A stretch of 64,000 nt of DNA. Source: an uncultured Nocardioides sp. (GTDB lineage: Bacteria; Actinomycetota; Actinomycetes; Propionibacteriales; Nocardioidaceae). Numbering within the stretch: position 1 is the stretch's first letter; each line of letters begins with the position of its first letter. Below are positions 59,826 through 64,000 of the stretch, piece after piece. The stretch is from positions 124,001 to 188,000 of the forward strand of contig NZ_CANLDB010000008.1 in the NCBI RefSeq assembly GCF_947489365.1, given 5' to 3'. The position numbers and the translations under genes were made by a program. The notes below the pieces were generated by a model that saw only the letters and a list, made by a program, of their open reading frames with translations, searched no databases and was not told the DNA's origin.

Positions 59826-62681
59826 CTACGCGCGCGGGATCTCCCGCATCTCGAACGCCTCGACGACGTCCTCGATCCGGATGTCCTGGTAGTTGCGCAG
59901 GACCAGACCGCACTCGAAGCCCTCGCGGACCTCGGACGCGTCGTCCTTCTCGCGGCGCAGCGAGGCGAGGTCGAGGTTGTCGGCCACGACGGCACCGTCG
60001 CGCAGCAGACGCACCTTGGCGTTGCGACGCAGGACGCCGTCGGTGACCATGCAGCCCGCGATGTTGCCGAGCTTGGACGAGCGGAAGATCTCGCGGATCT
60101 GCGCCTGCCCGAGCCTGATCTCCTCGTACACCGGCTTCAGCAGGCCCTTGAGGGCCGCCTCGATCTCCTCGATGGCCTGGTAGATGACCGAGTAGTACCG
60201 GATCTCCACGCCCTCGCGGTCGGCCATCTCGGACGCCTTGCCCTGCGGGCGGACGTTGAACCCGATGATGATCGCGTCGGAGGCCGCGGCCAGGTCGACG
60301 TTGGTCTCGGTGATCGCACCGACACCGCGGTCGATGACCCGGATGCTGACCTCGTCGCCGACGTCGATCTTCGCCAGCGAGTCCTCGAGGGCCTCCACCG
60401 AGCCGGACACGTCGCCCTTCAGGATCAGGTTGAGCTCCTGGCGCTCGGCACCCTTCTCCATCGAGGCCATGAAGTCCTCGAGGGTCCGGCGCACGCGACG
60501 CTTGGCCTGCATGGCGGCGCGCTCGCGCGACTCCCGCTTCTCGGCGATCTGGCGGGCGATCCGGTCGTCCTCGACGACCAGGAAGTTCTGGCCCGCTCCC
60601 GGCACCGCCGAGAGACCCAGCACCATGACGGGGCGCGACGGGTCGGCCTCCTCCACGGTGTCGCCGTGCTCGTCGAGCATCGCGCGGACACGGCCGTGGG
60701 CCGGTCCGGCGACGATCGAGTCGCCGACGCGCAGAGTGCCGCGCTGGACCAGGATCGTGGCCACCGGGCCGCGACCGCGGTCCAGGTGGGCCTCCACGAT
60801 CAGGCCCTGGGCGTCCTGCTCGGGGTTGGCCCGCAGGTCCAGCGACGCGTCGGTCGTCAGGACGATGGCCTCGAGCAGCGCGTCGAGGTTCAGCATCTCG
60901 CGCGCCGAGACGTCGACGAACATGGTGTCGCCGCCGTACTCCTCGGGGACCAGGCCGTACTCGGTGAGCTGGCCGCGGACCTTGGTCGGGTCGGCGTCGG
61001 GCCGGTCGATCTTGTTGACCGCGACGACGACCGGCACCTCGGCGGCGAGGGCGTGGTTGAGCGCCTCCACCGTCTGCGGCATCACGCCGTCGTCGGCCGC
61101 GACCACCAGGACCGCGATGTCCGAGGACTTCGAGCCTCGGGCACGCATGGCCGTGAACGCCTCGTGACCGGGGGTGTCGATGAAGGTGATGCGACGCTCG
61201 TCGCCGTCGACCTCCGTCGCCACCTGGTAGGCCCCGATGTGCTGGGTGATCCCACCGGCCTCCTTGTCGACCACGTTGGCGCTGCGGAGCGCGTCCAGCA
61301 GCTTGGTCTTGCCGTGGTCGACGTGGCCCATGACGGTCACGACCGGCGGACGGGCGACCATCAGCTCCGCGGCGCCCTCGTCCTCGCCGAACTCGAGGTC
61401 GAACGACTCGAGCAGCGCCCGGTCCTCGTCCTCGGGCGAGACGACCTCGACGACGTAGTTGAGCTCCTCGCCGAGCAGCTCGAGGGTGGCGTCGTTGACC
61501 GACTCGGTCGACGTCACCATCTCGCCCAGGTGGAACAGCATCTGCACCAGGGCTGCGGCGTCGACGCCGATCTTCTCGGCGAAGTCGGTCAGGGACGAGC
61601 CGCGCGCCAGGCGCACGGTCTCGCCGTCACCCTTGCGGACCCGCATGCCGCCGATGGTCGGGGCCTGCATGGCCTCGAACTCCTGACGACGTGCCCGCTT
61701 CGACTTGCGACCACGACGCGACGGACCACCGGGACGCCCGAAGGCACCCTGGGTCTGACCGCGCTGACCCGGACGACCGCGGCCGGGACCGCCGCCGGGA
61801 CGGCCGGCGAAGCCACCACCGGGAGGACCACCGGGACCACCGCGACCGGGTGCGCCGGGACGGCCACCGGGGCCACCGGGGCCACCGCGACCGGGGGCAC
61901 CACCGGGGCCGCCGCGGCCGGCGGGGCCGCCACGACCGGCACCGAAGGTGGCCGGGGACTTCGGCATCATCGCCGGGTTGGGGCGAGGCATGCCGGGACG
62001 GCCCGCCGGGGCTCCACCCTCGCGGGCGGCCGGGGGACGCGGCGGACGCTGCGCGTCACCGGGGGCGGCCGGGGCTGCGCCCGCACCCTCCCGCGGCGGC
62101 GCGGGGCGACGGCCCATGCCCTGGTTGGAGCTGAACGGGTTGTTGCCCGGACGCGGCGTGCCGGCCGGCTTGCCGACCGGGCGGGGTGCCGGGGCCTTCG
62201 GGGCGGGCGCACGCGGCGTCGGGGACGGCGTGCCGCCCGTGCCGGCCGTGTCGGCCTTGGCGGCCGGCGCCTCGGGGGCCGCCGCGGCGGGAGCAGCGGG
62301 GACCTCGGGGGCCGCGGCCGGGGCGGGCGCCTCGGCAGCGGGCTGCGCGGGGGCGACCGGGTCGGGCACCACCGGGGCGGGCTCGGGCTCGGCCGGCGCC
62401 TGGCGCGGGCCGGGGCGAGGACCGGGGCGGGGTCCGCCGCCGGGTCGGGCCGGCGCGGCGGTGCCGCCACCGGACGCAGGGGCGGCCGCCGGCGCGGACT
62501 CGCCGCCGCCGGAGGACTTCAGCTCCTCGCCGTACTGCTTCTTGAACCGCATCTCGACGGGCGGTTCCACGGTGGAGGACGCCGACTTGACGAACTCCCC
62601 CATCTCCTTGAGCTTCTCGAGAACGAACCTGCTCTCGACGCCGTACTCCTTGGCGAGCTCGTGAACTCGGGTCTTGGCCAC
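59826..62681 (-). CDS. infB: Translation initiation factor IF-2
   Basis: A 951-residue IF-2. The N-terminal 330 residues are Pro/Ala/Gly-rich, with a Gly-Arg-Gly repeat tract (GRGGPGGAPGRGGPGGPGGR) from about 230 to 310. The GTPase core has G1 GHVDHGKT, G3 DTPGHEAF and G4 NKID. The C-terminal IF-2 domains follow, with GCMVTDGVLRRNAKVRLLRD. It delivers initiator tRNA. The GTG start at 62681 has AGGAG upstream. Confidence 0.97.
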   Translation of the reverse strand: MAKTRVHELAKEYGVESRFVLEKLKEMGEFVKSASSTVEPPVEMRFKKQYGEELKSSGGGESAPAAAPASGGGTAAPARPGGGPRPGPRPGPRQAPAEPEPAPVVPDPVAPAQPAAEAPAPAAAPEVPAAPAAAAPEAPAAKADTAGTGGTPSPTPRAPAPKAPAPRPVGKPAGTPRPGNNPFSSNQGMGRRPAPPREGAGAAPAAPGDAQRPPRPPAAREGGAPAGRPGMPRPNPAMMPKSPATFGAGRGGPAGRGGPGGAPGRGGPGGPGGRPGAPGRGGPGGPPGGGFAGRPGGGPGRGRPGQRGQTQGAFGRPGGPSRRGRKSKRARRQEFEAMQAPTIGGMRVRKGDGETVRLARGSSLTDFAEKIGVDAAALVQMLFHLGEMVTSTESVNDATLELLGEELNYVVEVVSPEDEDRALLESFDLEFGEDEGAAELMVARPPVVTVMGHVDHGKTKLLDALRSANVVDKEAGGITQHIGAYQVATEVDGDERRITFIDTPGHEAFTAMRARGSKSSDIAVLVVAADDGVMPQTVEALNHALAAEVPVVVAVNKIDRPDADPTKVRGQLTEYGLVPEEYGGDTMFVDVSAREMLNLDALLEAIVLTTDASLDLRANPEQDAQGLIVEAHLDRGRGPVATILVQRGTLRVGDSIVAGPAHGRVRAMLDEHGDTVEEADPSRPVMVLGLSAVPGAGQNFLVVEDDRIARQIAEKRESRERAAMQAKRRVRRTLEDFMASMEKGAERQELNLILKGDVSGSVEALEDSLAKIDVGDEVSIRVIDRGVGAITETNVDLAAASDAIIIGFNVRPQGKASEMADREGVEIRYYSVIYQAIEEIEAALKGLLKPVYEEIRLGQAQIREIFRSSKLGNIAGCMVTDGVLRRNAKVRLLRDGAVVADNLDLASLRREKDDASEVREGFECGLVLRNYQDIRIEDVVEAFEMREIPRA

Positions 62682-62786
62682 GTTTCTCCTTCTGGCCCGA
62701 GACCCGGTGGAGCCGGCGTGCGCCGGCGGGGGGGAGTCGGACCGTTAGTGGTGGTGCAAACTCATCGTGAGGTACTCATCGAGTGC

Positions 62787-63101
62787 TCATGAGCTGCTGC
62801 TCCAGCTTCTGTCGGTCGGTGTGTCGGTCGGTTCCAGCAGTCGTTCCACGCCCTCGGTGGCCAGGGGGCCGGGCACCCGCAACGCGCGCGGGAACGCCTT
62901 CCTCCTGATCGCGAGGTCGTAGCACGATCGGTCGAGGTGCACGTGTGCCCCCCGTCCGGTCGCCGTGCGACCCGGGTCCGGCACGACGGCCTGGTGGCCC
63001 TGCGCATCGGTCCCGACGGTCACCCGCAACAACTCGCCGGCGGCGGCCCGTCCACGACATCCCACGCACGTGCGCACAGGGGAAGTCCGGGAGAGTGCCA
63101 C
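62787..63101 (-). CDS. ylxR: YlxR family RNA-binding protein
   Basis: A 104-residue DUF448/YlxR protein with the signature PVRTCVGCRGRAAAGELLRV and GRGAHVHLDRSCYDLAIRRK. It is usually encoded between nusA and infB and may bind RNA or nucleoid DNA. Here the infB side is intact (105 bp gap), but on the other side a + strand gene replaces nusA. The GTG start at 63101 has no clear ribosome site. Confidence 0.9.
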   Translation of the reverse strand: MALSRTSPVRTCVGCRGRAAAGELLRVTVGTDAQGHQAVVPDPGRTATGRGAHVHLDRSCYDLAIRRKAFPRALRVPGPLATEGVERLLEPTDTPTDRSWSSSS

Positions 63102-63184
63102 CGTGTGACAACACTACCCCTCGTCGCCACCTGCCGCCGAACCGGACGGGCCTCGGAGCGGCGTTCCGGGCCTATCCTCCCGGC

Positions 63185-63964
63185 ATGGACCCGCCACGGC
63201 GTGTCGAGGACTTCGGCGGAGGGCGGCTGGACCGCACCGTCTGGGTCCCGCACTACCTGCCCGCGTGGTCCTCCGCGGCCGCCACCGCCGCGGCGTTCCG
63301 CCTCGACGGGGGTCGTCTGGACCTCGAGGTGCCCCTCGACCACCCGCTGTGGTGCCCCGACCGCCACGCCGAGCCGCTCCGGGTCTCCGGGCTGCAGAGC
63401 GGGTCGTGGTCGGGCCCGGTGGGCTCGTCCCTCGGCCAGCAGCGGTTCGCGGACGGCCTGACGGTGCGCGAGGAGCAGCCCCGGCACGAGGGGTGGCTGC
63501 CGCGGTCCGGCGAGGTGTCGATGCGCGCGGAGATGCACCTGTCGCCCCGGTCGATGGCCGCGCTCTGGCTCGCGGGCTTCGAGGACGACCCGGGCCAGCG
63601 ACAGTGCGGGGAGATCTGCGTGGCCGAGGTCTTCGGCCGCTCCGTCGTCGGCGGCCCGGACCACCCGGCGGAGCCCTCCGCGGAGGTCGGGGTGGGGATC
63701 AAGCCCTTCCGCGACCCGGACCTGGCCGACGACTTCGCGGCGGTCCGGCTGCCGCTCGACGTCGCCCGGCCCCACGACTACGCCGTCGACTGGGACGCCG
63801 GGGAGGCGGCGTTCAGCGTGGACGGCCGGGTGGTCCGCCGCTGCGCCGCGCCGCCGACGTACCCGATGCAGCTGGTGCTGGCCGTCTTCGACTTCCCGGA
63901 CTGGCCGGGTCCGGACGACCACGTCCCGCGGATGGTGGTCCACGAGGTCACCGCGACCGTCTGA
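63185..63964 (+). CDS. Concanavalin A-like (GH16-type) protein with altered catalytic motif
   Basis: A 259-residue protein with the beta-sandwich pattern of family 16 glycoside hydrolases: RVEDFGGGRLDRTVWVPHYL, MRAEMHLSPRSMAALWLAGF and RPHDYAVDWDAGEAAFSVDG. The catalytic motif ExDxxE appears as GEICVAEVFG, with Cys in place of the middle Asp. There is no signal peptide. Hydrolase activity is therefore uncertain. A TATCCT box six bases before ATG 63185 suggests a leaderless message. It stands between ylxR and the next minus-strand gene. Confidence 0.8.
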   Translation: MDPPRRVEDFGGGRLDRTVWVPHYLPAWSSAAATAAAFRLDGGRLDLEVPLDHPLWCPDRHAEPLRVSGLQSGSWSGPVGSSLGQQRFADGLTVREEQPRHEGWLPRSGEVSMRAEMHLSPRSMAALWLAGFEDDPGQRQCGEICVAEVFGRSVVGGPDHPAEPSAEVGVGIKPFRDPDLADDFAAVRLPLDVARPHDYAVDWDAGEAAFSVDGRVVRRCAAPPTYPMQLVLAVFDFPDWPGPDDHVPRMVVHEVTATV

Positions 63965-63970
63965 GCCGGG

Positions 63971-64000
63971 GCTCAGGCCCCCGCGGCGTCGCCGTCCGCG
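63971..64000 (-). CDS. C-terminal tail of a minus-strand gene entering the window
   Basis: Only nine codons are visible, reading ADGDAAGA followed by TGA. The position next to ylxR-infB and the acidic/alanine tail would suit nusA, but eight residues cannot establish this. Confidence 0.35.

Noticed and set aside
59760..62792. A 1010-codon open frame on the + strand
   Set aside because: It lies opposite infB, whose GTPase motifs are unambiguous; the shadow protein is Ala/Arg/Gly/Thr-biased.

Overview
This window is a 64 kb piece of a very GC-rich actinobacterial chromosome. The evidence is the qcrCAB/ctaCDEF bc1-aa3 respiratory locus, an adoK-erpA-glycerate kinase order like that around Mycobacterium tuberculosis Rv2192c-Rv2206, a PspA/PspAA/PspAB operon, DUF222 (13E12-type) and DUF3043 genes, frequent GTG starts and many apparently leaderless promoters. 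Gene content and style fit the Nocardioidaceae (a Nocardioides-like organism). The genus is an inference. I see no rRNA or tRNA gene, no CRISPR array and no complete insertion sequence.

Layout. 1-5.3 kb: an M48 protease (cut by the window edge), a secreted HExxH protein, an NlpC/P60 wall hydrolase behind a c-di-AMP (ydaO-type) riboswitch, and a NYN nuclease-like protein. 5.4-9 kb: an exonuclease/GIY-YIG fusion, a lone Lrp ligand domain, trpD and a degenerate receiver protein. 9.2-19.5 kb: the respiratory locus, ctaE-qcrCAB on + facing ctaC-ctaD-ctaF on -, with an ECF sigma factor, a putative anti-sigma protein and an L,D-transpeptidase between the two halves. 19.5-24 kb: a cysteine desulfurase-like gene lacking the PLP lysine with a TusA partner, adoK, an ErpA/HesB protein and glycerate kinase. 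24-26 kb: repeats and a DUF222/HNH gene with a LexA box exactly filling its promoter spacer. 26-31.6 kb: GNAT, nadA, the Psp envelope-stress operon and DUF3043.

32-64 kb carries a conserved core order on the minus strand (dapB, M16 peptidase, pnp, rpsO, ribF, truB, rbfA, infB, ylxR). Two accessory blocks interrupt it. Between pnp and rpsO lie a Ter stress module (HAD phosphatase, StiP-type protein, phosphoribosyltransferase, HpcH/CitE-like aldolase, three TerD proteins, a coiled-coil protein) and mannitol-type PTS genes. Between ribF and truB lies a fructose PTS block with enzyme I, a DeoR regulator, fruK, fruA and HPr. Enzyme I and HPr would supply phosphate to both sugar systems, and a 13-bp sequence shared by the mtl and fru control regions suggests common regulation.

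The most unusual items are the Ter metabolite module, a 10-unit mirror-image array of 32-bp repeats inside it (with a small relative next to truB), the SOS-controlled HNH gene, the lysine-less desulfurase and a tiny secreted protein built from PIETEPR repeats. Coordinates come from reading the sequence; family names come from recognised motifs and no database search was run.
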